64,000 bases of DNA from Apteryx mantelli (Eukaryota; Chordata; Aves; Apterygiformes; Apterygidae), in assembly GCF_036417845.1 (NCBI RefSeq), contig NC_089985.1, positions 35,050,583 to 35,114,582 of the forward strand, written 5' to 3'. The notes under the pieces were generated by a model, which worked only from the letters and a program-made list of their open reading frames with translations, was not told the origin of the DNA and did not search any database. Every line of letters starts with the position of its first letter. Positions within the stretch are counted from its first letter, which is position 1. Of the stretch, positions 9,601 through 23,328 are shown piece after piece. Both the position numbers and the translations under genes were made by a program.

Positions 9601-12600
9601 TTTCTGTAGAGCAGAAGGCATGTTCGTGACACCATAGAAATAATAACACGTGTAAACAAATACTTCTTAAATAAAAATAGTTCTAATACCGTTCCCTTTA
9701 TATCTTTGTTCCAAATGAAGTTGCTGGCAGTAGATGAGTAGGGGGAAGTTGATTTTTTAGCACAAAGCGTGAACGCTGGAAATTCTTCCTAATATGCATG
9801 TGCCAGCTATAATGTGGCAATATTGCTGTTAATTTCCTTCCTGTAAGAGCAGCTGCTCAGGGAATTAGCTCTTTGCTTGATGCAGGGTCCTGAAATTTTC
9901 AATGCGCAACTACTGTAGCGGTTGTGGCCATTTTTAATATGACCATTGATGGCAACTAACTCCATAATCTAGCACAGTAGCACATTGTTCTTTTGACTAA
10001 CTGGGCCAGGACAAAATTATCATTTTCTGTGTTTCGTGTACTCTGCGAGAGATTGCGGAGTGCACTTCAGAATTTGACATTGTGTTTGATAATTTATAGA
10101 GCACAGTTTATATTTAACTGTAGACACACTAATCCAGGAAAAAGAGTAGTATATTTTTAGAATACTCTTTTTTTCTTCTTTCCCTTTTTTTTTTTCTGTG
10201 CTTGTCATTACCCAACTATTGAAAGAAGTGTTCATAAATGTAGATGCTCAGTGGGATAGAAATTGTTGAGTTTAATTTCCATCATTTATCTTTGCTGTAT
10301 ACAAAAATAAACGTTATTTGTGTGATGTTCTTTGTGATTAGTAGGAAGCTTTACAGTAGGACGTAGCCATTGGAGGAGCCAGTGGGCTTCTGCAGTGATT
10401 TGATACCAGATTGGACTATGGTGCCTAGGCTGAATGCCCAGCAATCAGAGGTGCTTCGGTGATATTATCTTTAATAATGAGTCAGTGTCACTTCCTGTGC
10501 CATCGTTGAGATTTCTTTGAGGCAAAACACGCTGGCCTGGATCCAGCTCTAAATAAGTTTAAAAAGTCTTATCTGAGTGCTGAGTATTATAAAGGAAAAC
10601 TAGCCAGAAGAAGGGACATTAGTTTGATTATTTTGACTTCTTTCTGGTACTCCAGTAAGCTCTTTTGATGTGGCTAGGCTGTTGGAGATTAACAGGCAGA
10701 AATGTCCTAATAATACTGCCATCTTTATGGTTGTCTATTGATGTCTGAGCAGAATGTAATGTTTTGTCTTCCAACTCCATAGATGGCCTGGGACCCATTC
10801 TGTCCAGGCACGGGTGCATCTGAGCAGGGGCTAAGCCGAGTTTGGCAGGGCCGCTCTTGGAGTGCGTTAGCATAACTGCATATTAACCAGGAGTATGTTT
10901 TCCATGAGGTCTGCACTTTTTTTTTAAGAGGATTTTTGAAAGATTTTGAATTTATTGGAATTCAAGTTATATTCATTTATTTGAATATGAATTTGTTTGG
11001 AAACTTGAGGGAGAAATTTTCTATAGAAATTGGAATAAGGAGGATGTTTGATTTGGCCTGTGGCATGTTTCCCTTAGTACAGAAATTAATAGTTTATGTC
11101 CAAGATAAGCCATTGGAATCTTTTAGCCTGACCTGTGGCAGATAAATGTGTATGTGCTTGCTGTTTTGTCCTTTAATGATGATTAGTGTATTATTAATCT
11201 GTGGTAATGGTCTTTGATCTCAGCATAGGTACTTCTCTGCATGAGATCTTTCCAATCTAAATAAATGAATATTATTGAGATGTTTCTCCTAGGAAGTATA
11301 TTAAAATTTACTCTAGTTTAAACCATCGTATAGATACTGTTTTTGTGATACCATCAGAGTAAACAGCTACCTTTGTACAATGAAAGGCCATTTATGATTA
11401 TTTTTCCACCAGAAATTTCTCAAATCCTCAACTTCCGTTTTCCCTTCATGACCCTCAAGATGACAACGGCCATATTACTTTGAAGTAATTCGTTGCAACT
11501 TTGTCTACCGTATGTGTGGTGCAGAAGCGAGAATCCTTATTTTTTTCATGAAAATATTTTCATAAGCAATATTAGTTTGGAACAGGGCTTTTGACTTACA
11601 GGCAAATTATAGAAAAACTGTGAATTTCTTCTTTATTACTAATCCAGTTGAGTTTAAGATTGGACAAGGAATTATGTTGTTCGTTAGAAATGTCATCTTA
11701 CTGCAAATTAAGGAGATGCAAATTCTAATGTTCGACTAAGTCCTGGTTTGGGGTCTATATCTCTTAGACCCGCAAGCAGCAGTATCCATAGAGATGATGT
11801 TGCCAACAGTTGAGACGTACACATGTTGATTAGTGCTTCCTAATTGCATTTACCAGTGTGCCTTCATTAAGGCCCTGTTGAGGACAACACCTAAGATATC
11901 GTGGTTGTGGCGCGCATTTTGCGAAGCCATCAATTCATGCATAATATAAGTCTTTATTTGCGTGAAAAATATATGGGTAACATTTTCAAAAAAGAGCGTA
12001 TGGCTTAGGAACTGAAATCCTCTTGCAGTGAACATTAATGAACATTAAATCACTCACAGGCTTTTGAAAATTGTAGCAATTGTTTCTAGAACTTGGATAG
12101 TACTAAGAGCAGCGTGGGGTTAGATGGTCGTAGGCTTCATGGGTCGCCTGCTCTATCCTTTCTTTGGCTTTAGCTTCCAGTTCATAGACATTTTTTAGAT
12201 TTTTCACATCTTGGTCAATAGCATGGTTTTGCAAGATGGTGTGTAATACAGCTTCCACTGTCTAAACTTTGGGGTTGCAAACGATGCTAGATTATTTTTC
12301 TTAAAGGAAAAAACATAAAGTGGAATTGTGACAGGTCTGCGGTAGCTGAAGACTTGCAGCTGTCTGCTTCTTACACTAACACGTACGTACCCGTGGGAAT
12401 CTGTGCCTGAATACACAATGCAACATACATTTTCCCATTTGGAAATATAATTCAGCAGTAAACTAAACAAATAGGTAGTGATTAGGAAACAAAATTCTGA
12501 ATGAAGAACAAAGCTCAGAAAGTAACCAAAAACATAAAAAGATATTTCTTAATTTCCTTTCATTTCAGTGTATTTTTAGCTTGTATATCCTTTAGACTAA

Positions 12601-13072
12601 GGAGCCGTCTTAGATGTTTGTTTCTAGCATGCTCTTCTATTACTATTATTATGTAGTATCCAGACATTTGGGAAACCCTCTTCAATCTTTCAGGTTTTGC
12701 CTCACATAGTCATTGTGTTTGGTTTTGTTTCTCTTCTTACCACCCTGCTAGCATGGAATTTAAATACAGTTTTTGTTAGTGTGGCCCTCTTTTTTTTTTT
12801 TCCCAAGATGGACAAGGCAGTCCCTGGGAGACCTCTGTTGCCTTTGTGGTATCTACTGCCTAATGAAATGGAATCCATGGGGGAACAGAGGATGTTTTCA
12901 TCAAATTTTGTCTTGGAGCACCAAAGAAACATCTCATCTCAGTATCGAGGTTGTTTTTCAAACTCCTTTCACCTTCATGTGCATCTTGGAAGAACAAGGA
13001 GCAGATCCAAATAAAAAGCCAGCAGGAAATAAGGAGCAATACAGAATGATTATACAAACACACAAAAAAAAA

Positions 13073-13088
13073 CCCTAAAATTTTAGGG
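13073..13088. repeat. Perfect 16-bp palindrome
   Basis: CCCTAAAATTTTAGGG is its own reverse complement. It follows an A run and sits just before a locally GC-rich patch at 13150-13340. No known element is recognised. Confidence 0.5.
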
Positions 13089-13149
13089 ACTGAGTTGTCT
13101 GATACAAATTTGGCAAAAATAGAAGGGTGAAAAGGAAATAGATGTTCCT

Positions 13150-13345
13150 TCAGAAGGCAGGGCCTGGCCGCGTCGCCTTTGTTCTGCCTTGGAAAACGTA
13201 CGGACCTTGGAGCGGCTGCAGTGCGCGGCCTCCTGGGCGAAGCAGGGAGGTGGGAGCTGTTGCTGGAGGTGTCGGGACACGGAAGTGGAACAGCTCCCCA
13301 CCACTGGCCTTTGTCACCATCCACGGGGGGGGGGTCAGAGGTGAG
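13150..13345. other. Small GC-rich, CpG-containing patch in intron 1
   Basis: About 200 bp distinctly richer in G, C and CpG than its surroundings, ending in a run of nine or more G at 13326-13334. Several overlapping short frames on both strands are expected from GC-rich DNA with few stop codons. There are no splice sites in keeping with an ELAVL4 exon and no recognised repeat family. Confidence 0.45.
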
Positions 13346-14484
13346 GAACTGTATGAGCTTTGCACCTCAGCTAATCACGTAACCCTTACAATAGCCTGGG
13401 AATGCATCCACTTTCCTTTTTGGGTGTTTTCTATGATTGCTTTTTCCAAAGCTGTGTTCCAGAGCTCGATTTGAATACTGTAAAATCAAGGCTGTATTCT
13501 CCCATATCTTCATATGTAAATTAACTTTAATGACAGAAATGATTACAAGCAAATTCCAGTGAAACCGCGCTAAACGAAGAAGGTATCAGAGGCTGGCTTT
13601 CCGGAAGCCAGTCAGTAGAAGTCAGCTTGTCTCAGTGAGAGAAGTGTGACCCTGATGCAAGGATAGTAGGTAACTTCTGTGACTGTCACCTGTTACACTT
13701 GATTTTCACATACCCTTTTCCATAGAGCTCTTGAGCACATCTGTTGTGTGTGTTTGGAGAATACTGAAAAACAAAACCCAGCAGCTTTGAGGTTTCATTG
13801 CATAGTTTCTTTCCAGTCATCTCAAGAAGTGAAAAAGCTGGTAACAGCTGCTGAAAGGAAGTATGGTAGAAGTTTATAAAGAACAATAAAATAAATACTG
13901 AGAATTTAAGTAGCATATATGCTAGAGCTGTGACTATATTCCACTTCTGGAGAAATGCAATGTTTTTGTCCTTACTGATGTGCAGTGCAGCATTTTATTG
14001 TGTTTTTTCAGAAATTGCTGCGCAGGTGGTACCTGACTGTACATCTACTCTCCATTCGTACCTGTTTCTCCCAGGCTTTGGGGAGTGTTGAGCTCTGCAC
14101 ACGCAAAGTGCAGTCCTTCCCCCTCTCATTGCTCATCCCCAGAGTACCTGCAGTGAGAGTGAGACCATATGAAGTCTGTGGTATGATGCATTTGCTAGTA
14201 CCTCTTAGGTGACTATTGGCCATGTAGTTTTGAGTATGGCTACTTCTACGGATACCTTATTGGTTATTGACATTAAAATGATTATGTGACTGACTTTGGT
14301 CTCTTTTTAGGGTTTTTTTTTTTTCCCCTCCTCCTGCTCCTCTTCCCTTCTGCCCTCAGGATCAAACGCAAAGCTTTAGAGCCCGTACTCCATGGGAACA
14401 GAAATGTTTTCTGCTTTTTGAAAAAGTCGTGAGGAGAGGTGACCTTACAACTAGTCCAGGTTTGGGGATATTGTGCTCCACTCG

Positions 14485-14735
14485 TAGAGCTGTCACAACT
14501 TACCATGTGACTTCAGCAATTTGCCTAGATAACTTCCTTCACTTTTGACTTTTTTCCCCCTTCTGCAAAACTTGGAATAAAAGTAATAATTTTTGCCTTT
14601 CTATTTTTGTTGTGTTGGCTCAGAGGCAGTCCCTGCTCTTACTATCTGTTTGTACAGCATCTACCACAACTTGGTATCAGTAGATCCTTTAGGCATTGCT
14701 GTGATCACAAGTAATATTGCCAGTAAATTTTACAT
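14485..14735 (+). repeat. MIR-like (CORE-SINE type) relic
   Basis: The segment keeps the order of an old tRNA-derived amniote SINE. It has a vestige of the 'tgcctagataact' and 'tctgcaaaacttggaataaaagtaat' block (14521-14588), then 'tttgtacagcatctaccacaa' (about 14649-14669) and a tail with 'taggcattgctgtgatcacaagtaat'. The order was compared with remembered MIR/amniote SINE copies. It is heavily mutated, with no target duplication visible. The exact family and ends are uncertain. Confidence 0.5.
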
Positions 14736-15624
14736 TTATTGCACTGCAGATTGTGGACACAAAATTTTGTTCTAGTACATTCAGGTGAAAGTATAAAGGA
14801 CTAGATCAAGATAAGTTTAGCCATTTAAGAAAATCATTTCCTTCATGTTAGAACCAAAGCTTGCCTCTTAAAATGAAGGGATTTGTTGTCTTCTCCACTT
14901 GGATTGTTTGTGTGCTCTGTACAACTATTGCGGCGCCCAGTAAATGTGAACTTGCTGAAAACGTTTGAGCATAGTTTCAGCATGATTACAGTGAATTCTG
15001 AAACCAAGCTTTTGTGGTAAGACTGCAGCCATGCCACTAGAGCCAGCGTATGTCACTGTGACTGCTGGTTTAATGTGTTCTCTGAGTTGAGACTTTCAGC
15101 TCTATCTATATTTAAAATATTAAATACGACTTTTACTGGAAGGGAGGGGAAAAAAGCGTGTAAAACTGTATGTGAGTGGGGAGTATGTCAAAATATGGAG
15201 GGTTAGATAATGATTCATTTCTGGGATATTGGATTTGCCTCCAGGCAGATTTGCTCAAAAGCTTCGTTTCCCTCCTTTATTTCATGTTCGTGATGTATTT
15301 ATTAGGTAAATAATAGCAAAGTCTAGTTGTGCAGTACATAAGCTTTAATAAAAACGTAATTGACAGTGACATTTGACAGTTGTGTTATAGAGAAGGAAAT
15401 ATGTGTTGGAGCTGCGTACAGCATCCTTTGCCTCCCTTACTACGGTCAGTTTTGCAAGAAGTGCATGTGATACGGATGCAAGGTTCAGGTGCACCTATTT
15501 CTTACTCTTGCTAGGATTATGGTTTTGAATCACCAAATACTTATAATTACTCTTTATTAACACTCTCCTGCGGGAAGAAGACATGATCTGTCCTGAACGT
15601 TTTACAGTCCTTTACCTTATCCTA

Positions 15625-15670
15625 CAAAAATGTAGAGATGGGCTTAAACCCATTGAAGTAAACAGCACTG
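15625..15670 (+). repeat. Short relic of an amniote interspersed repeat
   Basis: 'gatgggcttaaacccattgaagtaaacagcactgctcctgg' is similar to the 'cccattgaagtcaat...' motif that recurs in old sauropsid repeats. Only about 45 bp is recognisable, so the family is not assigned. A still shorter match, 'cccattgaagt', is at about 19480. Confidence 0.3.
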
Positions 15671-16205
15671 CTCCTGGCTGTGCATTAAAGTGTGTGTTGG
15701 GGTGCGTTTGCTGGTCCAGGGCTGAGAGACCTGATCTTGAGGATATATTTGTATGTTCTACTTTATACCTATGGATCTGTCTTTTGCCTTTGATGTGACT
15801 ATTCACATATGTGTTAACAGATGAGAGGCCTATGGATAGATTTTTTTTATTATTATTTATTTTATTTTTTTTTTTTTGACCTGTAGAAAGTTCTTGTGGG
15901 ACTGACTTAAGCCATGCTGACTTCCTTGCATTCAGAAGAACAGATACCCTGGGAGTTAAAACCTGTTTCCCAATACAGAAAGAAAACCTTTGTGAATCCA
16001 CGTTTATTTTGTTTGAGAGGTTTTGTTTGTTTTTCCTTTTGTCATCATTATTCAGAAGATGGCTGTGGGACCTCTGCCATGGCACCATTTGTTTTCACAC
16101 GTAAAAACAAACAACTTGCAATGCTAATTAAAGAGCTTTTTTAGATAAAGTATGATCTTTGCATTATTTATCTAAATTCTCTTTTATGGGAGACTGTTCT
16201 GAGTT

Positions 16206-16221
16206 TGTTCATTAATGAACA
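16206..16221. repeat. Perfect 16-bp palindrome with homeodomain cores
   Basis: TGTTCATTAATGAACA reads the same on both strands and has two overlapping ATTA/TAAT cores. 'attaatgaacatt' occurs again near 12036. It may be a paired homeodomain/POU site or chance in AT-rich DNA. Confidence 0.4.
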
Positions 16222-19200
16222 TTTAGAAATAATATAAAATTAGACCTCATGAATTCTTCATAAGGAGTAATTTACCATGATCATTTTTCCTGGCATTTAG
16301 GTGCTGTGAAGAGTTTATCCTGCGTAGGTAACACTTCCGACTTCTGAGTCCTCAAAATGAGCTGTCCATGGGAATACTCCATAGCTGTTAGAATTTTATT
16401 CAGATTTTGGTTTCTTAGGAATGCTTGTGGTACACTTAAAAACACTTCACTTCATCACCTATAAATAATACTTATTTTTGAGATTCTTAATCATTACTGT
16501 ATTTTCTGTCATATATATCAGATTCATTTATTTTTACCTGTGGAAAATGGACAGCAGAGTATACATAACTTAGATAACAAGAATTAAAGACATTATTTGC
16601 TGAATATATGCTGGTTTTCAGTGTACGTATGTGACAGTTTTTTCAGTTCAGCATGCAGATCTTACTTCAGACTGCTAAGAACAAATTTTGTAAATATAAA
16701 ACACGTATATTTACATTTATTGAGCCATTGGCTATTGTTTATGCATGCAATAGGAAGCTAAGACCATCTTAATCAGTCTGTGGGTAGTTTTCTAAATGAT
16801 TCATTAACTGTGCTTTGTAATGGTAGAAGGTTGTAACATTTACTGTAATAACAACTGAAGATTAATGGCAGTTACTGTGGTTTGTTTAAGCATTGTAATA
16901 GTTTTGTTTATACGTACAGGTATTCTTTGCATTGTTGCTGGAGCTAGTATTTCAGCAGGGATAAATTGAAATTAATTAAATCAATTGGAAAAATGTATAT
17001 GTAGATTTGACAGAGAAATCCTTCTGAGACGTTATTTGGAATGTAGGAGTCTCTATAATAGGTATTTGTTGCCGATGCTTTGTAGGAGGGGTTATGCCGA
17101 GCATTTTGATTAGTCCTGTTTTGCAAAGCACTGGCAAAGCTTATGTTGTCTTCCAAAACAGCAAAGCATTTCCTTGTGAAATCTGTCAAACTAAAACACC
17201 TTGTGCTTTGCTGATACGTTACTATACAGAGAAAAGTAATGCACCAAGAAGCAATTTTTAAAAGCAGCTGTCTGATGAAATACATACAGAATTTGTCATA
17301 TGGGTTGCCTTTGTTTAGTTTACAAAATTGCCATCTTTGAATTCTGTTTAAGTCACAGATAGTGGTGGTGTGGGTTTTTTTTAAAAACAGTTTAAAGATA
17401 GAATATTCAAATTAATTATGGGTGTCTAAATTATTGATGTCTATAAATAGTTGCTGCAATTTATTTTTTTCTTTAAAGATACTGTTAATTGGTATATAGA
17501 AAATAATGTTGCAGTACTGGAAGTCTGGAAAGTTGTTCCAAAAAAACCACAAAACAAAACCCCACTCTGCTTACCAGTCACACGTAAACGTCATGGCACA
17601 TGGGTTTTGCAATGTAATATTTCAGGAGCAGTAATAGCTGCCTAAGTTAGATTAGAGAAAGCCTACAAAAGCATATAGATGGTGAATTTTAAGTTGCATG
17701 TTTAGAGGTGTAATGCTAATGTTTAAGGAAATATAGTGTGTTTTATGTTTAAAAAAAAAAAAAAAAATCTACTGTTGGAGTTAAGTGACTGTTGGATTTT
17801 TCCACATTTATTTTGCTAATATTCAAACAAGCCCTAAACAAGTTAGAGAGATTATAGCCTTGTTTAATGCTATCGTGGGAATGAATTGCATCTCAGTAAG
17901 TATTCTACTTAATAACAAAGATGCTTTTTTGTAAAATAATAAAAATAATGTTATTACCAATAATTAAAACATAATGAAAGTAAACCGTGTGCCCAGGAAA
18001 CTGTAATAGCCTTTCCAAAAATAGCCATACTGTGGTATAGGTATTGAATTGGAAATTTAAATCTTAGTGTTCTGAATAGAAGAAATAGTGAGTGGCAGGT
18101 TGAAATCCCTTCTTTGAATAAATAACGTAGTTATTATGTAATGTGCTGACTGATGTGGGATCAACTTCTTTAATATTAAAAACAGTCATTGACTGTAAAT
18201 GTCTTACTACATGCACACTGAACTCTTAAAAGTGTATTTGAGTTTTAGGTGTGTCGGTGGAGAGGACAAAAAATGTCCAAAAAGGAGAATTGGGAACATA
18301 CCTTTTTGTTAGCATTAATAGTTTGTCTATACTAATGATGTGAATCAGTGTGTATGTTTAAAATAAGTATTATTCCTTTGTGCCCGTAAGAACTTTGAAT
18401 GCACACTCTGGTACTTCACTGCTTTTATACAGGAATCACTCCGTGCACAGAGCCTTAAAATTATGCAGTGAAAAAAATCATGATATCTCAGATGTGTTAT
18501 GATAAATGTTTCTGGTAATTCTTTAGATTCTCAGCATTTTGCTATATCCGTTATCTCATTCTTTACATAGCAAAGCAATTATTAGTAACCTACAACTTTG
18601 TAATAATTTAAAGGGCAAATAGGTGTCTTGATTTCCCTTTCCACTATGGAAAAATCAGGAAAACTTAATTTGAAGTGAGTGAGAGTAACTAGGAAAAAAA
18701 CCTGGCACCCGGTACAGCAGTAGTCTATGCCAAGATATTTTGATGAGAAATTTTATATGAGGAAATCTATTTGCTCGAGAACAGATTGTTACAGAGCAGC
18801 TTATTCTTGTGCTCTGGATTTGCTAAATATCGTAGTTGAATTATATTTATTTGCTTGGTGTGGAAGGAAGGCAAGCTGAAAATGTAACTACGAGGAGTTT
18901 GCACGACACCTAAGTAGGGCAGCCAGTTTTGAATCTTGTCATCTTTTATAGATTTTCAAAGATCCAGGGTTATTGTTTATTGTGGAGAAACTGTACATAG
19001 CTTTTGTTTCTGTTGCTAATAATAGCTGATGTGCCTTTCTCAGTGTATTGTGCTGAAGTCCTGCTTCTGCAGTAGCCAAAGCCCGTGGTGGTATTCCTGT
19101 TTGTTTTAGAAGGCCAGGATCAGTCCCTAAAATAGCAGTTTGCCTTGTGGCTCTTTATATTAGAAAGGATATGGGTTTATGGTTTAAATACCCACAGAAA

Positions 19201-19869
19201 GGTACAGTTAACTCTATCAGCTGCATTATTACTCTCATCCTCCCACTGTATCATGTTACTTGTTAGTTATTTGCTGGCTAAAAGGATGGATTTTGAACCG
19301 TAGGATTTAAAATGAAAATATGCAAGAGCATTACTGCTGGCCCTACTGGAATGAGAAGTGTGCAAGCTAGCACAGAAAAACGGAGGAGTGGTGCAAGTTC
19401 ACCAACAGTATATGAAATGATCACCTTTCCACAAAAGATGCTGACAGTTTGTTAGTTAATATTGCTCAGTGTTTCAAGTCCCATTGAAGTTCTAGATACT
19501 AGATCTGGCCTTGCGTGTTAGTGGCCTCCATTATTTTCCTTGGTTTCGGGGGAGATTTAAGGTTTTATCAGCATAAGGCCTGTGCTTAGTGAAAACCTGA
19601 ACTGGATTTTTTATTATTATTTTTATTCAAGTTGGCGCAGGTGTGCAGATACAGCACATATGATCAGTTGAACCAGGCCTCCCAGAATGCACGTTATCCT
19701 TAGGGTGAAAGACACCTATACCTGCGGTAGGCTGACAACAAAGCTTAGACCTGGAGTAAGTATTTGCTATAAGGTTACAGAGCTGCAGAGATCAAAAGAT
19801 TATTTTCCAGCCGGACTTTTGAGCTAAACAGATTTAGTAGCATCTGTAGCATGTAGTAACATGTGTGAG

Positions 19870-19872
<3 letters not shown>

Positions 19873-19915
<43 letters not shown>
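19873..19915. repeat. (AT)n microsatellite
   Basis: About 21 uninterrupted AT units. A minus-strand frame with a Tyr-Ile repeat across it comes from translating the microsatellite. Confidence 0.97.
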
Positions 19916-19917
<2 letters not shown>

Positions 19918-20559
19918 AAATCAGTAGTTTAAAAAAGGAAACATGGTTAATGCTGGGTACAATGAATGTTGTGAAAAAGGAAGGTGGTTGATGAGACTTC
20001 ACTGAAGGCACCAGCAGTGTCTGGTGCCACGTGACAGATAAAACTGGCAATAGGATTCCGATTTGGATGTGCTGATTTTTTTCCAAGTAGTTACTGTCTT
20101 TGTGAAATATATTTTCAAAAGAGTTGTGCTTTATATTTGAAAGGCCTTCCTGTTAAACACAGGGTAGCAAGGTTTCTTTTTATTTGAAAATTGTTAAACC
20201 AAGTAGCTATTACTGGGCTTGAAAATCAAAAAATAGTACTAACCCCGAACTTTTATTTCCATTGATTAAAAAGGAGGCTTATTTCATACAGGAAGCATCA
20301 AAGCCAACACTGAAACACTTAAATTAAAAAAAAAAATAGAATTGACCAAAATAAAAGCTAGTTAAAGACTTAACCACCCTGATGCAATTAATTTGAAATA
20401 GACTCTCTTGTTGGGGGGAAGGGGGTTGTAATTCCATGGGGGGAAAAAGCACATAAAAAAACAAGCCTAGTTTGTCACAATATGTACCTCCCTGGCTTTA
20501 AAAAAGAAAGCAAATTAAGTCTTGAGTAATTATAATAATTACAGGATCAGATGAACACA

Positions 20560-20880
20560 AGGTTCAGGCTGTCTGGTATCTTAGTCCTTTAATTCTCCTC
20601 CGAATTTGTCCCTGATGTATTTCCTTGTCGTGCCTAGTAAGAGTCTCTTGTCCCTGACAGCGCTTCGTATCCATGACTCTGTTGCAGTCTTCCGTCGAGG
20701 AAGACTGTGCCCATCCTGGGGGTGATCTTGGGGAACGGGTGTCAGCGTAGCTGCGCCATCGCAAGCTTTGCAGTAGACTGCAAGAGCTGCCATTTGCATT
20801 GCTTTGGTTTATCCCAGTTGCCCTTCCCCTGGCAGCACTGGTGACAGTGAAGCCGGAAGCGGTGGTTGAGGCAAATACCT
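20560..20880. other. GC-richer unclassified patch in intron 1
   Basis: A 320-bp segment with several CpGs and two overlapping minus-strand frames of 66 and 72 codons (20564-20799). It stands out from the AT-rich intron. I recognise no protein domain, and both frames are short and overlap each other. It could be a fragment of an old mobile element's 5' region or simply a GC-rich island. Confidence 0.35.
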
Positions 20881-21859
20881 AGGTAGGAAAGGTCTGAAAT
20901 ACCCAGGTTTTTATGCTTTCTTTGTCCAAATTTGTGCAGTTTTCAGGTGAAAACTTGCGTTCTTCAGTCCTTATCCTGCAGGTAAACACACAGACAGGTT
21001 TAGTCGCGTGATTAGTTGTGCTGGCAACAAGGGGGAGACTGTCGTGCATGCACCTTGCTAAGCTGGATTTGACATTTTTAAAAAGTCCATTTGGATCTGT
21101 TCTGTGACAATTAGAGTTTCACGTTTCAGGATAGAACCACTTCTTAAAATCCCAGTCTGCACCTATGCCTGACAAGCCATTCTCTGATTAAACCTTTCTG
21201 AGTCTAGTACATATCTAAAGATCTTTGTACCTCTGAAGTTTGCAAATCCAGGGCTTTATTATTTAAAGAGGTGTCAGTGCGTTAGTGAAAAATATAACTG
21301 GAGAATATAGGTCATCATCACCGGAACCAGTAAATGGTATGTCTTGGGACACCATGAGTTTATTAATTTAAGGCAATCCAAATGACAACACTTTGCAGAT
21401 TGACTGTGCCTGGTTAATGTTGTTGTCATTGCACTCTGTGATACAGTTATTAAATAGGTAAAATATTTTACCTTTTCACATAGAGCCATACACTTACTTC
21501 ATCTGTTTTAATGGAACTGTAATTTTAATTATGATTATTACCTTAAATTATAATTAAATTTATGTGGTTTAAATATACATTTGTGAAAATGGTTGTGTGA
21601 TGAAAGCAGAAATCAGCTTCGCATTAACAAAAAAAGAAGGTTTTTTTTTTTAACTGCATCTTCGTATATGCTCACAGCCAAAGACTAGCATGACCTACTT
21701 TGCAACAATAACAGAGGAATCAAGCCGGGTTTTTTTGTTGAAGTATCTAAATTGGCCATGAATGCTACCTACTCATTCGTTTGTAAGTATCTTTAAAAAT
21801 AGCAATTGTATCTATGAAACTTCAGGCTTTTTTTCCCCCCTCCTCTTATTTTTATTTAG

Positions 21860-22162
<303 letters not shown>

Positions 22163-23302
22163 TAAACCGTTGCCCTCATCTTGTAGGTCCTTGGCATGGG
22201 GAATACCACAAATACTGTGATAAACTTCTGATGGTAAAGCTTTAGTTTTCAGCAGTACACATTGGATCTAGAACAGCTGTAGGAGGAGCCGCTTGTCTTT
22301 CAGCCTACATACAGATCTAAGGGGAAGAACGAACGTTACCAGTCTGCGTGTGTGTGTAACACATTTGGTATGCAGCTTCTTATAATAGAGCTCAGATGAT
22401 GACATTCCTTTCCTGATCATTCCTTTTTTTCGTATTTAACATTGACTTATTTGTAGGAGGATAGCCTAAATTGCTTGAGCTAACTGACCACCACTTAATT
22501 CAGACCATTTCTTTCGAACCTTACCATACCTTCATCAAATTTTTGACTATAAGCAACATTTCAAAATCAAGGTGGTTCTGCATGCCCATCACAGTTTGTT
22601 TACCATGGCTTTCTGGAGCAGCAATGGTCTGTGGTCAGGAGCCACTGATCTGAATTTCATTCAGACATTTGTAGTTATTGGCTAATGATTTTAGCTTTGT
22701 TCCCTGAAAACTCTTTACTTTGCCATAGTCCTTTTCCTCACAATGTGGCACTTGCTGATAGAACTGTGCCTTCAAAATAAATAAAAAAAAAAAAGACTCC
22801 CATTAGAGATACCACCTCAAAAAGGAGAGATGCATGTCTGCACCATCGCTAAAGGAGGTGTGGACAGATACAAATATACCTAGCCTGCTCTGTATCCTTG
22901 CTGCTGAAGCCAGGAATTCAGTGATGCACAGAATGAAAAAGAAGACAGTGGGATGAACCATCAGTTTTTATAGCTTGTTTTATAGGTTAGTTTTATAGGT
23001 TGTGTGTCTACTCGCACTGTAGGTGGGGAACAGCTGAAATTTCACTGCTGTTCTGTGCATCACCAATGTTATGTTTAGCACAGTGAGGCAGTCTTGGGAA
23101 GGAAAGGGTTCCAAAACAGGAGCTGTCTTTTCTATCGAATGCACTCTTGGCAACTTGGTTTTGCATTCTGTGAAAAGAGACACTATGTAAAAATGAGGAA
23201 TTTAAAATATAAATCTTTGTCCCTAGTTCTGAAACAGCTTGACAGCCATTGCATTGGCAGCGTTAGGATGATCTATATAGTGCTTTTAAACATGCAGTTT
23301 CC

Positions 23303-23328
23303 TTTTTTTTTCTTTTTTTTTTTTTTTT
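23303..23328 (+). repeat. Poly-T tract
   Basis: About 25 T with a single C. No retroposon body is recognised 3' of it, as would be expected for a minus-strand insertion. Confidence 0.85.

Larger units (their letters stand above)
2799..21859 (+). other. ELAVL4: ELAVL4 intron 1
   Basis: This is 19 kb of AT-rich intron from the exon 1b donor to the exon 2 acceptor (from exon 1a it starts at 2012). No internal coding exon was recognised. It holds G-rich tracts, a poly-A/poly-C block, a CT microsatellite, an AT microsatellite, one SINE-like relic near 14485-14735, a possible second near 15625-15670, and a GC-rich unclassified patch at 20560-20880. Open frames at 8179-8721, 12860-13324 and 15612-16088 show no protein-family features. 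Further first exons known for ELAVL4 in other species could lie here, but I could not identify one. Confidence 0.8.

Noticed and set aside
12860..13324. 154-codon minus-strand frame
   Set aside because: It runs half through a GC-rich patch and half through AT-rich intron, with overlapping frames on both strands. Nothing in it resembles a protein family.
15612..16088. 158-codon minus-strand frame
   Set aside because: Lys/Asn-rich low-complexity sequence from translating T-rich DNA; part overlaps an old repeat relic.
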